DNA of 64,000 nt, taken from Anodontia alba. Taxonomy: Eukaryota > Mollusca > Bivalvia > Lucinida > Lucinidae. Under the pieces are notes generated by a model. It had not been told where the DNA came from. It made no database searches and saw nothing but the letters and a program-made list of their open reading frames with translations. Positions within the stretch are counted from its first letter, which is position 1. Every line of letters starts with the position of its first letter. The stretch covers positions 74,707,264-74,771,263 of the forward strand of contig OZ024828.1 of the NCBI GenBank assembly GCA_964016985.1, read 5' to 3'. Both the position numbers and the translations under genes were made by a program. Positions 31,001 through 44,213 of the stretch are shown piece after piece.

Positions 31001-34000
31001 GCTGTTCTGTGGTTACTCCCGAGCGAATATTCTTGCGTAGGTAGGTAAGGGTTAAGCGTTTCTTCGACCGTCTTCTCTCAAGTTCTCTTTTAGGCGTCTC
31101 CCCCCGCGACCGTTCTGTTCTGCTGTTCTGTGGTTACTCCCGAGCGAATATTCTTGCGTAGGTAGGTAAGGGTTAAGCGTTTCTTCGACCGTCTTCTCTC
31201 AAGTTCTCTTTTAGGCGTCTCCCCCCGCGACCGTTCTGTTCTGCTGTTCTGTGGTTACTCCCGAGCGAATATTCTTGCGTAGGTAGGTAAGGGTTAAGCG
31301 TTTCTTCGACCGTCTTCTCTCAAGTTCTCTTTTAGGCGTCTCCCCCCGCGACCGTTCTGTTCTGCTGTTCTGTGGTTACTCCCGAGCGAATATTCTTGCG
31401 TAGGTAGGTAAGGGTTAAGCGTTTCTTCGACCGTCTTCTCTCAAGTTCTCTTTTAGGCGTCTCCCCCCGCGACCGTTCTGTTCTGCTGTTCTGTGGTTAC
31501 TCCCGAGCGAATATTCTTGCGTAGGTAGGTAAGGGTTAAGCGTTTCTTCGACCGTCTTCTCTCAAGTTCTCTTTTAGGCGTCTCCCCCCGCGACCGTTCT
31601 GTTCTGCTGTTCTGTGGTTACTCCCGAGCGAATATTCTTGCGTAGGTAGGTAAGGGTTAAGCGTTTCTTCGACCGTCTTCTCTCAAGTTCTCTTTTAGGC
31701 GTCTCCCCCCGCGACCGTTCTGTTCTGCTGTTCTGTGGTTACTCCCGAGCGAATATTCTTGCGTAGGTAGGTAAGGGTTAAGCGTTTCTTCGACCGTCTT
31801 CTCTCAAGTTCTCTTTTAGGCGTCTCCCCCCGCGACCGTTCTGTTCTGCTGTTCTGTGGTTACTCCCGAGCGAATATTCTTGCGTAGGTAGGTAAGGGTT
31901 AAGCGTTTCTTCGACCGTCTTCTCTCAAGTTCTCTTTTAGGCGTCTCCCCCCGCGACCGTTCTGTTCTGCTGTTCTGTGGTTACTCCCGAGCGAATATTC
32001 TTGCGTAGGTAGGTAAGGGTTAAGCGTTTCTTCGACCGTCTTCTCTCAAGTTCTCTTTTAGGCGTCTCCCCCCGCGACCGTTCTGTTCTGCTGTTCTGTG
32101 GTTACTCCCGAGCGAATATTCTTGCGTAGGTAGGTAAGGGTTAAGCGTTTCTTCGACCGTCTTCTCTCAAGTTCTCTTTTAGGCGTCTCCCCCCGCGACC
32201 GTTCTGTTCTGCTGTTCTGTGGTTACTCCCGAGCGAATATTCTTGCGTAGGTAGGTAAGGGTTAAGCGTTTCTTCGACCGTCTTCTCTCAAGTTCTCTTT
32301 TAGGCGTCTCCCCCCGCGACCGTTCTGTTCTGCTGTTCTGTGGTTACTCCCGAGCGAATATTCTTGCGTAGGTAGGTAAGGGTTAAGCGTTTCTTCGACC
32401 GTCTTCTCTCAAGTTCTCTTTTAGGCGTCTCCCCCCGCGACCGTTCTGTTCTGCTGTTCTGTGGTTACTCCCGAGCGAATATTCTTGCGTAGGTAGGTAA
32501 GGGTTAAGCGTTTCTTCGACCGTCTTCTCTCAAGTTCTCTTTTAGGCGTCTCCCCCCGCGACCGTTCTGTTCTGCTGTTCTGTGGTTACTCCCGAGCGAA
32601 TATTCTTGCGTAGGTAGGTAAGGGTTAAGCGTTTCTTCGACCGTCTTCTCTCAAGTTCTCTTTTAGGCGTCTCCCCCCGCGACCGTTCTGTTCTGCTGTT
32701 CTGTGGTTACTCCCGAGCGAATATTCTTGCGTAGGTAGGTAAGGGTTAAGCGTTTCTTCGACCGTCTTCTCTCAAGTTCTCTTTTAGGCGTCTCCCCCCG
32801 CGACCGTTCTGTTCTGCTGTTCTGTGGTTACTCCCGAGCGAATATTCTTGCGTAGGTAGGTAAGGGTTAAGCGTTTCTTCGACCGTCTTCTCTCAAGTTC
32901 TCTTTTAGGCGTCTCCCCCCGCGACCGTTCTGTTCTGCTGTTCTGTGGTTACTCCCGAGCGAATATTCTTGCGTAGGTAGGTAAGGGTTAAGCGTTTCTT
33001 CGACCGTCTTCTCTCAAGTTCTCTTTTAGGCGTCTCCCCCCGCGACCGTTCTGTTCTGCTGTTCTGTGGTTACTCCCGAGCGAATATTCTTGCGTAGGTA
33101 GGTAAGGGTTAAGCGTTTCTTCGACCGTCTTCTCTCAAGTTCTCTTTTAGGCGTCTCCCCCCGCGACCGTTCTGTTCTGCTGTTCTGTGGTTACTCCCGA
33201 GCGAATATTCTTGCGTAGGTAGGTAAGGGTTAAGCGTTTCTTCGACCGTCTTCTCTCAAGTTCTCTTTTAGGCGTCTCCCCCCGCGACCGTTCTGTTCTG
33301 CTGTTCTGTGGTTACTCCCGAGCGAATATTCTTGCGTAGGTAGGTAAGGGTTAAGCGTTTCTTCGACCGTCTTCTCTCAAGTTCTCTTTTAGGCGTCTCC
33401 CCCCGCGACCGTTCTGTTCTGCTGTTCTGTGGTTACTCCCGAGCGAATATTCTTGCGTAGGTAGGTAAGGGTTAAGCGTTTCTTCGACCGTCTTCTCTCA
33501 AGTTCTCTTTTAGGCGTCTCCCCCCGCGACCGTTCTGTTCTGCTGTTCTGTGGTTACTCCCGAGCGAATATTCTTGCGTAGGTAGGTAAGGGTTAAGCGT
33601 TTCTTCGACCGTCTTCTCTCAAGTTCTCTTTTAGGCGTCTCCCCCCGCGACCGTTCTGTTCTGCTGTTCTGTGGTTACTCCCGAGCGAATATTCTTGCGT
33701 AGGTAGGTAAGGGTTAAGCGTTTCTTCGACCGTCTTCTCTCAAGTTCTCTTTTAGGCGTCTCCCCCCGCGACCGTTCTGTTCTGCTGTTCTGTGGTTACT
33801 CCCGAGCGAATATTCTTGCGTAGGTAGGTAAGGGTTAAGCGTTTCTTCGACCGTCTTCTCTCAAGTTCTCTTTTAGGCGTCTCCCCCCGCGACCGTTCTG
33901 TTCTGCTGTTCTGTGGTTACTCCCGAGCGAATATTCTTGCGTAGGTAGGTAAGGGTTAAGCGTTTCTTCGACCGTCTTCTCTCAAGTTCTCTTTTAGGCG

Positions 34001-37000
34001 TCTCCCCCCGCGACCGTTCTGTTCTGCTGTTCTGTGGTTACTCCCGAGCGAATATTCTTGCGTAGGTAGGTAAGGGTTAAGCGTTTCTTCGACCGTCTTC
34101 TCTCAAGTTCTCTTTTAGGCGTCTCCCCCCGCGACCGTTCTGTTCTGCTGTTCTGTGGTTACTCCCGAGCGAATATTCTTGCGTAGGTAGGTAAGGGTTA
34201 AGCGTTTCTTCGACCGTCTTCTCTCAAGTTCTCTTTTAGGCGTCTCCCCCCGCGACCGTTCTGTTCTGCTGTTCTGTGGTTACTCCCGAGCGAATATTCT
34301 TGCGTAGGTAGGTAAGGGTTAAGCGTTTCTTCGACCGTCTTCTCTCAAGTTCTCTTTTAGGCGTCTCCCCCCGCGACCGTTCTGTTCTGCTGTTCTGTGG
34401 TTACTCCCGAGCGAATATTCTTGCGTAGGTAGGTAAGGGTTAAGCGTTTCTTCGACCGTCTTCTCTCAAGTTCTCTTTTAGGCGTCTCCCCCCGCGACCG
34501 TTCTGTTCTGCTGTTCTGTGGTTACTCCCGAGCGAATATTCTTGCGTAGGTAGGTAAGGGTTAAGCGTTTCTTCGACCGTCTTCTCTCAAGTTCTCTTTT
34601 AGGCGTCTCCCCCCGCGACCGTTCTGTTCTGCTGTTCTGTGGTTACTCCCGAGCGAATATTCTTGCGTAGGTAGGTAAGGGTTAAGCGTTTCTTCGACCG
34701 TCTTCTCTCAAGTTCTCTTTTAGGCGTCTCCCCCCGCGACCGTTCTGTTCTGCTGTTCTGTGGTTACTCCCGAGCGAATATTCTTGCGTAGGTAGGTAAG
34801 GGTTAAGCGTTTCTTCGACCGTCTTCTCTCAAGTTCTCTTTTAGGCGTCTCCCCCCGCGACCGTTCTGTTCTGCTGTTCTGTGGTTACTCCCGAGCGAAT
34901 ATTCTTGCGTAGGTAGGTAAGGGTTAAGCGTTTCTTCGACCGTCTTCTCTCAAGTTCTCTTTTAGGCGTCTCCCCCCGCGACCGTTCTGTTCTGCTGTTC
35001 TGTGGTTACTCCCGAGCGAATATTCTTGCGTAGGTAGGTAAGGGTTAAGCGTTTCTTCGACCGTCTTCTCTCAAGTTCTCTTTTAGGCGTCTCCCCCCGC
35101 GACCGTTCTGTTCTGCTGTTCTGTGGTTACTCCCGAGCGAATATTCTTGCGTAGGTAGGTAAGGGTTAAGCGTTTCTTCGACCGTCTTCTCTCAAGTTCT
35201 CTTTTAGGCGTCTCCCCCCGCGACCGTTCTGTTCTGCTGTTCTGTGGTTACTCCCGAGCGAATATTCTTGCGTAGGTAGGTAAGGGTTAAGCGTTTCTTC
35301 GACCGTCTTCTCTCAAGTTCTCTTTTAGGCGTCTCCCCCCGCGACCGTTCTGTTCTGCTGTTCTGTGGTTACTCCCGAGCGAATATTCTTGCGTAGGTAG
35401 GTAAGGGTTAAGCGTTTCTTCGACCGTCTTCTCTCAAGTTCTCTTTTAGGCGTCTCCCCCCGCGACCGTTCTGTTCTGCTGTTCTGTGGTTACTCCCGAG
35501 CGAATATTCTTGCGTAGGTAGGTAAGGGTTAAGCGTTTCTTCGACCGTCTTCTCTCAAGTTCTCTTTTAGGCGTCTCCCCCCGCGACCGTTCTGTTCTGC
35601 TGTTCTGTGGTTACTCCCGAGCGAATATTCTTGCGTAGGTAGGTAAGGGTTAAGCGTTTCTTCGACCGTCTTCTCTCAAGTTCTCTTTTAGGCGTCTCCC
35701 CCCGCGACCGTTCTGTTCTGCTGTTCTGTGGTTACTCCCGAGCGAATATTCTTGCGTAGGTAGGTAAGGGTTAAGCGTTCTTCGACCGTCTTCTCTCAAG
35801 TTCTCTTTTAGGCGTCTCCCCCCGCGACCGTTCTGTTCTGCTGTTCTGTGGTTACTCCCGAGCGAATATTCTTGCGTAGGTAGGTAAGGGTTAAGCGTTT
35901 CTTCGACCGTCTTCTCTCAAGTTCTCTTTTAGGCGTCTCCCCCCGCGACCGTTCTGTTCTGCTGTTCTGTGGTTACTCCCGAGCGAATATTCTTGCGTAG
36001 GTAGGTAAGGGTTAAGCGTTTCTTCGACCGTCTTCTCTCAAGTTCTCTTTTAGGCGTCTCCCCCCGCGACCGTTCTGTTCTGCTGTTCTGTGGTTACTCC
36101 CGAGCGAATATTCTTGCGTAGGTAGGTAAGGGTTAAGCGTTTCTTCCCGTCTTCTCTCAAGTTCTCTTTAGGCGTCTCCCCCCGCGACCGTTCTGTTCTG
36201 CTGTTCTGTGGTTACTCCCGAGCGAATATTCTTGCGTAGGTAGGTAAGGGTTAAGCGTTTCTTCGACCGTCTTCTCTCAAGTTCTCTTTTAGGCGTCCCC
36301 CCGCGACCGTTCTGTTCTGCTGTTCTGTGGTTACTCCCGAGCGAATATTCTTGCGTAGGTAGGTAAGGGTTAAGCGTTTCTTCGACCGTCTTCTCTCAAG
36401 TTCTCTTTTAGGCGTCTCCCCCCGCGACCGTTCTGTTCTGCTGTTCTGTGGTTACTCCCGAGCGAATATTCTTGCGTAGGTAGGTAAGGGTTAAGCGTTT
36501 CTTCGACCGTCTTCTCTCAAGTTCTCTTTTAGGCGTCTCCCCCCGCGACCGTTCTGTTCTGCTGTTCTGTGGTTACTCCCGAGCGAATATTCTTGCGTAG
36601 GTAGGTAAGGGTTAAGCGTTTCTTCGACCGTCTTCTCTCAAGTTCTCTTTTAGGCGTCTCCCCCCGCGACCGTTCTGTTCTGCTGTTCTGTGGTTACTCC
36701 CGAGCGAATATTCTTGCGTAGGTAGGTAAGGGTTAAGCGTTTCTTCGACCGTCTTCTCTCAAGTTCTCTTTTAGGCGTCTCCCCCCGCGACCGTTCTGTT
36801 CTGCTGTTCTGTGGTTACTCCCGAGCGAATATTCTTGCGTAGGTAGGTAAGGGTTAAGCGTTTCTTCGACCGTCTTCTCTCAAGTTCTCTTTTAGGCGTC
36901 TCCCCCCGCGACCGTTCTGTTCTGCTGTTCTGTGGTTACTCCCGAGCGAATATTCTTGCGTAGGTAGGTAAGGGTTAAGCGTTTCTTCGACCGTCTTCTC

Positions 37001-40000
37001 TCAAGTTCTCTTTTAGGCGTCTCCCCCCGCGACCGTTCTGTTCTGCTGTTCTGTGGTTACTCCCGAGCGAATATTCTTGCGTAGGTAGGTAAGGGTTAAG
37101 CGTTTCTTCGACCGTCTTCTCTCAAGTTCTCTTTTAGGCGTCTCCCCCCGCGACCGTTCTGTTCTGCTGTTCTGTGGTTACTCCCGAGCGAATATTCTTG
37201 CGTAGGTAGGTAAGGGTTAAGCGTTTCTTCGACCGTCTTCTCTCAAGTTCTCTTTTAGGCGTCTCCCCCCGCGACCGTTCTGTTCTGCTGTTCTGTGGTT
37301 ACTCCCGAGCGAATATTCTTGCGTAGGTAGGTAAGGGTTAAGCGTTTCTTCGACCGTCTTCTCTCAAGTTCTCTTTTAGGCGTCTCCCCCCGCGACCGTT
37401 CTGTTNNNNNNNNNNNNNNNNNNNNNNNNNNNNNNNNNNNNNNNNNNNNNNNNNNNNNNNNNNNNNNNNNNNNNNNNNNNNNNNNNNNNNNNNNNNNNNN
37501 NNNNNNNNNNNNNNNNNNNNNNNNNNNNNNNNNNNNNNNNNNNNNNNNNNNNNNNNNNNNNNNNNNNNNNNNNNNNNNNNNNNNNNNNNNNNNNNNNNNN
37601 NNNNNCTCAAGTTCTCTTTTAGGCGTCTCCCCCCGCGACCGTTCTGTTCTGCTGTTCTGTGGTTACTCCCGAGCGAATATTCTTGCGTAGGTAGGTAAGG
37701 GTTAAGCGTTTCTTCGACCGTCTTCTCTCAAGTTCTCTTTTAGGCGTCTCCCCCCGCGACCGTTCTGTTCTGCTGTTCTGTGGTTACTCCCGAGCGAATA
37801 TTCTTGCGTAGGTAGGTAAGGGTTAAGCGTTTCTTCGACCGTCTTCTCTCAAGTTCTCTTTTAGGCGTCTCCCCCCGCGACCGTTCTGTTCTGCTGTTCT
37901 GTGGTTACTCCCGAGCGAATATTCTTGCGTAGGTAGGTAAGGGTTAAGCGTTTCTTCGACCGTCTTCTCTCAAGTTCTCTTTTAGGCGTCTCCCCCCGCG
38001 ACCGTTCTGTTCTGCTGTTCTGTGGTTACTCCCGAGCGAATATTCTTGCGTAGGTAGGTAAGGGTTAAGCGTTTCTTCGACCGTCTTCTCTCAAGTTCTC
38101 TTTTAGGCGTCTCCCCCCGCGACCGTTCTGTTCTGCTGTTCTGTGGTTACTCCCGAGCGAATATTCTTGCGTAGGTAGGTAAGGGTTAAGCGTTTCTTCG
38201 ACCGTCTTCTCTCAAGTTCTCTTTTAGGCGTCTCCCCCCGCGACCGTTCTGTTCTGCTGTTCTGTGGTTACTCCCGAGCGAATATTCTTGCGTAGGTAGG
38301 TAAGGGTTAAGCGTTTCTTCGACCGTCTTCTCTCAAGTTCTCTTTTAGGCGTCTCCCCCCGCGACCGTTCTGTTCTGCTGTTCTGTGGTTACTCCCGAGC
38401 GAATATTCTTGCGTAGGTAGGTAAGGGTTAAGCGTTTCTTCGACCGTCTTCTCTCAAGTTCTCTTTTAGGCGTCTCCCCCCGCGACCGTTCTGTTCTGCT
38501 GTTCTGTGGTTACTCCCGAGCGAATATTCTTGCGTAGGTAGGTAAGGGTTAAGCGTTTCTTCGACCGTCTTCTCTCAAGTTCTCTTTTAGGCGTCTCCCC
38601 CCGCGACCGTTCTGTTCTGCTGTTCTGTGGTTACTCCCGAGCGAATATTCTTGCGTAGGTAGGTAAGGGTTAAGCGTTTCTTCGACCGTCTTCTCTCAAG
38701 TTCTCTTTTAGGCGTCTCCCCCCGCGACCGTTCTGTTCTGCTGTTCTGTGGTTACTCCCGAGCGAATATTCTTGCGTAGGTAGGTAAGGGTTAAGCGTTT
38801 CTTCGACCGTCTTCTCTCAAGTTCTCTTTTAGGCGTCTCCCCCCGCGACCGTTCTGTTCTGCTGTTCTGTGGTTACTCCCGAGCGAATATTCTTGCGTAG
38901 GTAGGTAAGGGTTAAGCGTTTCTTCGACCGTCTTCTCTCAAGTTCTCTTTTAGGCGTCTCCCCCCGCGACCGTTCTGTTCTGCTGTTCTGTGGTTACTCC
39001 CGAGCGAATATTCTTGCGTAGGTAGGTAAGGGTTAAGCGTTTCTTCGACCGTCTTCTCTCAAGTTCTCTTTTAGGCGTCTCCCCCCGCGACCGTTCTGTT
39101 CTGCTGTTCTGTGGTTACTCCCGAGCGAATATTCTTGCGTAGGTAGGTAAGGGTTAAGCGTTTCTTCGACCGTCTTCTCTCAAGTTCTCTTTTAGGCGTC
39201 TCCCCCCGCGACCGTTCTGTTCTGCTGTTCTGTGGTTACTCCCGAGCGAATATTCTTGCGTAGGTAGGTAAGGGTTAAGCGTTTCTTCGACCGTCTTCTC
39301 TCAAGTTCTCTTTTAGGCGTCTCCCCCCGCGACCGTTCTGTTCTGCTGTTCTGTGGTTACTCCCGAGCGAATATTCTTGCGTAGGTAGGTAAGGGTTAAG
39401 CGTTTCTTCGACCGTCTTCTCTCAAGTTCTCTTTTAGGCGTCTCCCCCCGCGACCGTTCTGTTCTGCTGTTCTGTGGTTACTCCCGAGCGAATATTCTTG
39501 CGTAGGTAGGTAAGGGTTAAGCGTTTCTTCGACCGTCTTCTCTCAAGTTCTCTTTTAGGCGTCTCCCCCCGCGACCGTTCTGTTCTGCTGTTCTGTGGTT
39601 ACTCCCGAGCGAATATTCTTGCGTAGGTAGGTAAGGGTTAAGCGTTTCTTCGACCGTCTTCTCTCAAGTTCTCTTTTAGGCGTCTCCCCCCGCGACCGTT
39701 CTGTTCTGCTGTTCTGTGGTTACTCCCGAGCGAATATTCTTGCGTAGGTAGGTAAGGGTTAAGCGTTTCTTCGACCGTCTTCTCTCAAGTTCTCTTTTAG
39801 GCGTCTCCCCCCGCGACCGTTCTGTTCTGCTGTTCTGTGGTTACTCCCGAGCGAATATTCTTGCGTAGGTAGGTAAGGGTTAAGCGTTTCTTCGACCGTC
39901 TTCTCTCAAGTTCTCTTTTAGGCGTCTCCCCCCGCGACCGTTCTGTTCTGCTGTTCTGTGGTTACTCCCGAGCGAATATTCTTGCGTAGGTAGGTAAGGG

Positions 40001-42906
40001 TTAAGCGTTTCTTCGACCGTCTTCTCTCAAGTTCTCTTTTAGGCGTCTCCCCCCGCGACCGTTCTGTTCTGCTGTTCTGTGGTTACTCCCGAGCGAATAT
40101 TCTTGCGTAGGTAGGTAAGGGTTAAGCGTTTCTTCGACCGTCTTCTCTCAAGTTCTCTTTTAGGCGTCTCCCCCCGCGACCGTTCTGTTCTGCTGTTCTG
40201 TGGTTACTCCCGAGCGAATATTCTTGCGTAGGTAGGTAAGGGTTAAGCGTTTCTTCGACCGTCTTCTCTCAAGTTCTCTTTTAGGCGTCTCCCCCCGCGA
40301 CCGTTCTGTTCTGCTGTTCTGTGGTTACTCCCGAGCGAATATTCTTGCGTAGGTAGGTAAGGGTTAAGCGTTTCTTCGACCGTCTTCTCTCAAGTTCTCT
40401 TTTAGGCGTCTCCCCCCGCGACCGTTCTGTTCTGCTGTTCTGTGGTTACTCCCGAGCGAATATTCTTGCGTAGGTAGGTAAGGGTTAAGCGTTTCTTCGA
40501 CCGTCTTCTCTCAAGTTCTCTTTTAGGCGTCTCCCCCCGCGACCGTTCTGTTCTGCTGTTCTGTGGTTACTCCCGAGCGAATATTCTTGCGTAGGTAGGT
40601 AAGGGTTAAGCGTTTCTTCGACCGTCTTCTCTCAAGTTCTCTTTTAGGCGTCTCCCCCCGCGACCGTTCTGTTCTGCTGTTCTGTGGTTACTCCCGAGCG
40701 AATATTCTTGCGTAGGTAGGTAAGGGTTAAGCGTTTCTTCGACCGTCTTCTCTCAAGTTCTCTTTTAGGCGTCTCCCCCCGCGACCGTTCTGTTCTGCTG
40801 TTCTGTGGTTACTCCCGAGCGAATATTCTTGCGTAGGTAGGTAAGGGTTAAGCGTTTCTTCGACCGTCTTCTCTCAAGTTCTCTTTTAGGCGTCTCCCCC
40901 CGCGACCGTTCTGTTCTGCTGTTCTGTGGTTACTCCCGAGCGAATATTCTTGCGTAGGTAGGTAAGGGTTAAGCGTTTCTTCGACCGTCTTCTCTCAAGT
41001 TCTCTTTTAGGCGTCTCCCCCCGCGACCGTTCTGTTCTGCTGTTCTGTGGTTACTCCCGAGCGAATATTCTTGCGTAGGTAGGTAAGGGTTAAGCGTTTC
41101 TTCGACCGTCTTCTCTCAAGTTCTCTTTTAGGCGTCTCCCCCCGCGACCGTTCTGTTCTGCTGTTCTGTGGTTACTCCCGAGCGAATATTCTTGCGTAGG
41201 TAGGTAAGGGTTAAGCGTTTCTTCGACCGTCTTCTCTCAAGTTCTCTTTTAGGCGTCTCCCCCCGCGACCGTTCTGTTCTGCTGTTCTGTGGTTACTCCC
41301 GAGCGAATATTCTTGCGTAGGTAGGTAAGGGTTAAGCGTTTCTTCGACCGTCTTCTCTCAAGTTCTCTTTTAGGCGTCTCCCCCCGCGACCGTTCTGTTC
41401 TGCTGTTCTGTGGTTACTCCCGAGCGAATATTCTTGCGTAGGTAGGTAAGGGTTAAGCGTTTCTTCGACCGTCTTCTCTCAAGTTCTCTTTTAGGCGTCT
41501 CCCCCCGCGACCGTTCTGTTCTGCTGTTCTGTGGTTACTCCCGAGCGAATATTCTTGCGTAGGTAGGTAAGGGTTAAGCGTTTCTTCGACCGTCTTCTCT
41601 CAAGTTCTCTTTTAGGCGTCTCCCCCCGCGACCGTTCTGTTCTGCTGTTCTGTGGTTACTCCCGAGCGAATATTCTTGCGTAGGTAGGTAAGGGTTAAGC
41701 GTTTCTTCGACCGTCTTCTCTCAAGTTCTCTTTTAGGCGTCTCCCCCCGCGACCGTTCTGTTCTGCTGTTCTGTGGTTACTCCCGAGCGAATATTCTTGC
41801 GTAGGTAGGTAAGGGTTAAGCGTTTCTTCGACCGTCTTCTCTCAAGTTCTCTTTTAGGCGTCTCCCCCCGCGACCGTTCTGTTCTGCTGTTCTGTGGTTA
41901 CTCCCGAGCGAATATTCTTGCGTAGGTAGGTAAGGGTTAAGCGTTTCTTCGACCGTCTTCTCTCAAGTTCTCTTTTAGGCGTCTCCCCCCGCGACCGTTC
42001 TGTTCTGCTGTTCTGTGGTTACTCCCGAGCGAATATTCTTGCGTAGGTAGGTAAGGGTTAAGCGTTTCTTCGACCGTCTTCTCTCAAGTTCTCTTTTAGG
42101 CGTCTCCCCCCGCGACCGTTCTGTTCTGCTGTTCTGTGGTTACTCCCGAGCGAATATTCTTGCGTAGGTAGGTAAGGGTTAAGCGTTTCTTCGACCGTCT
42201 TCTCTCAAGTTCTCTTTTAGGCGTCTCCCCCCGCGACCGTTCTGTTCTGCTGTTCTGTGGTTACTCCCGAGCGAATATTCTTGCGTAGGTAGGTAAGGGT
42301 TAAGCGTTTCTTCGACCGTCTTCTCTCAAGTTCTCTTTTAGGCGTCTCCCCCCGCGACCGTTCTGTTCTGCTGTTCTGTGGTTACTCCCGAGCGAATATT
42401 CTTGCGTAGGTAGGTAAGGGTTAAGCGTTTCTTCGACCGTCTTCTCTCAAGTTCTCTTTTAGGCGTCTCCCCCCGCGACCGTTCTGTTCTGCTGTTCTGT
42501 GGTTACTCCCGAGCGAATATTCTTGCGTAGGTAGGTAAGGGTTAAGCGTTTCTTCGACCGTCTTCTCTCAAGTTCTCTTTTAGGCGTCTCCCCCCGCGAC
42601 CGTTCTGTTCTGCTGTTCTGTGGTTACTCCCGAGCGAATATTCTTGCGTAGGTAGGTAAGGGTTAAGCGTTTCTTCGACCGTCTTCTCTCAAGTTCTCTT
42701 TTAGGCGTCTCCCCCCGCGACCGTTCTGTTCTGCTGTTCTGTGGTTACTCCCGAGCGAATATTCTTGCGTAGGTAGGTAAGGGTTAAGCGTTTCTTCGAC
42801 CGTCTTCTCTCAAGTTCTCTTTTAGGCGTCTCCCCCCGCGACCGTTCTGTTCTGCTGTTCTGTGGTTACTCCCGAGCGAATATTCTTGCGTAGGTAGGTA
42901 AGGGTT
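28029..42906. repeat. 121-bp satellite, homogenised core
   Basis: Monomer starts AAGCGTTTCTTCGACCGTCT and includes TTCTCTTTTAGGCGTCTCCC, GACCGTTCTGTTCTGCTGTT, CTGTGGTTACTCCCGAGCG, AATATTCTTGCG and TAGGTAGGTAAGGGTT. Monomer starts fall at 28029, 28150, 28271 and so on; 123 monomer slots fit to 42906 once small indels and the gap are counted. Across more than 100 monomers I see no substitutions. The only variants are small deletions clustered at about 35776, 36147-36170 and 36296. 121 is not a multiple of three and no coding role is likely. Confidence 0.97.
37406..37605. other. Assembly gap of 200 N in the satellite
   Basis: Exactly 200 N. Flanking monomers are one base out of phase across it (243 bp instead of 242), so the gap is a placeholder and the true array length is unknown. 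Confidence 0.98.
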
Positions 42907-43936
42907 AAGCGTTTCTTCGTCTCAAGTTCTCTTTTAGGCGTCTCCCCCCCCCGCGACCGTTCTGTTCTCCTGTTCTGTGGTTACTCCCGAGCGAATATTC
43001 TTGCGTAGGTAGGTAAGGGTTAAGCGTTTCTTCGTCTCAAGTTCTCTTTTAGGCGTCTCCCCCTCCGCGACTGTTCTGTTCTGCTGTTCTGTGGTTACTC
43101 CCGAGCGAATATTCTTGCGTAGGTAGGTAAGGGTTAAGCGTTTCTTCGTCTCAAGTTCTCTTTTAGGCGTCTCCCCCCCCCCCACCCCCCCCCCGCCGCG
43201 ACCATTCTGTTCTGCTGTTCTGTGGTTACTCCCGAATATTCTTGTGTAGGTAGGTAAGGGTTAAGCGTTTCTTCGACCGTCTTCTCTACTAACCGCCCTA
43301 GCGCCCGTCTCAAGTTCTCTTTCTGCGTCTCCCCCTCGCGACCGTTCTTTTCTGCTGTTCTGTGGTTACTCCCGAGCGAATATTCTTTCGTAGGTAAGTA
43401 AGGGTAAAGTGTTTCTTCAACAATTTTCTCTACTAACCGCCCTAGCGCCCATCTCAAGTTCTCTTTCTGCGTCTCCCTTTCCTGCGACCGTTCTGTTCTG
43501 CTGTTCTGTGGTTACTCCCGAGCGAATATTCTTGCGTAGGTTAGTAAGGGTAAAGCGTTTCTTCGACAATTTTCTCTACTGACCGTCCTAGCGCCCGTCT
43601 CAAGTTCTCTTTCTGCGTCTCCCCCCGCGACCGTTCTGTTCTGCTGTTCTGTGGTTACTCCCGAGCAGATATTTTTGCGTAGGTAGGTAAGGGTAAAGCA
43701 TTTCTTCGACAATTTTCTCTACTAACCGCCCTAGCACCCATCTCAAGTTCTCTTTCTGCGTCTCCCCTCCCCCCCCCCCCCACAGCCGTTCTGTTCTGCT
43801 GTTCTGTGGTTACTCCCGAGCGAATATTCTTGCGTAGGTAGGTAAGGGTAAAGCTTTTCTTCGACAATTTTCTCTACTAACTGCCCTAGCGCCCGTCTCA
43901 AGTTTTCTTTCTGCGTCTCCCCCCCCGCGACCGTTC
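42907..43936. repeat. Right edge of the satellite: variant and 144-bp monomers
   Basis: Monomer spacings run 115, 114, 127, 144, 146, 143, 155 and then a partial unit ending at a CGACCGTTC junction with unrelated sequence. The 144-type units carry the extra CTACTAACCGCCCTAGCGCC segment missing from the core, and they differ from each other in many bases and in C-run length. This is the pattern expected at the un-homogenised end of a satellite. Confidence 0.93.
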
Positions 43937-44213
43937 AGATAATTTCAGATAATTCACCTCAGGCTCATTTTCAGATTATTCAACTCCTGCTGGGCAAATT
44001 CTTGCATGAGACTTCTAATCTGAAAGCTTGCCTGAGAATTCATCGACTCGGTCTTAACACAATCATAGTTTCAACTAATCTCAACACCAACTGATGACAG
44101 TGTGTTAATAGTAGAACTGAATACATATATTTCTAAATATTTATCAACCCTAGATCAAGGTGAAATAAAATGGACAACACCCCCAGGTCCCTAAAAATAG
44201 CGCTTCCAGATAC
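43937..44213. other. Unassigned spacer
   Basis: Short duplicated AGATAATT(T/C) at the satellite junction; nothing else recognised. Confidence 0.4.

Noticed and set aside
28029..42906. Telomeric or subtelomeric repeat because of GGTAAGGGTTAAG
   Set aside because: The motif is one short part of a 121-bp monomer; no TTAGGG array is present.
42934..43867. Minus-strand open frames across satellite edge monomers (144 bp is divisible by three)
   Set aside because: The frames arise from repeat periodicity, vary with C-run length, and are broken in the 121-bp core; no start context or domain is visible.
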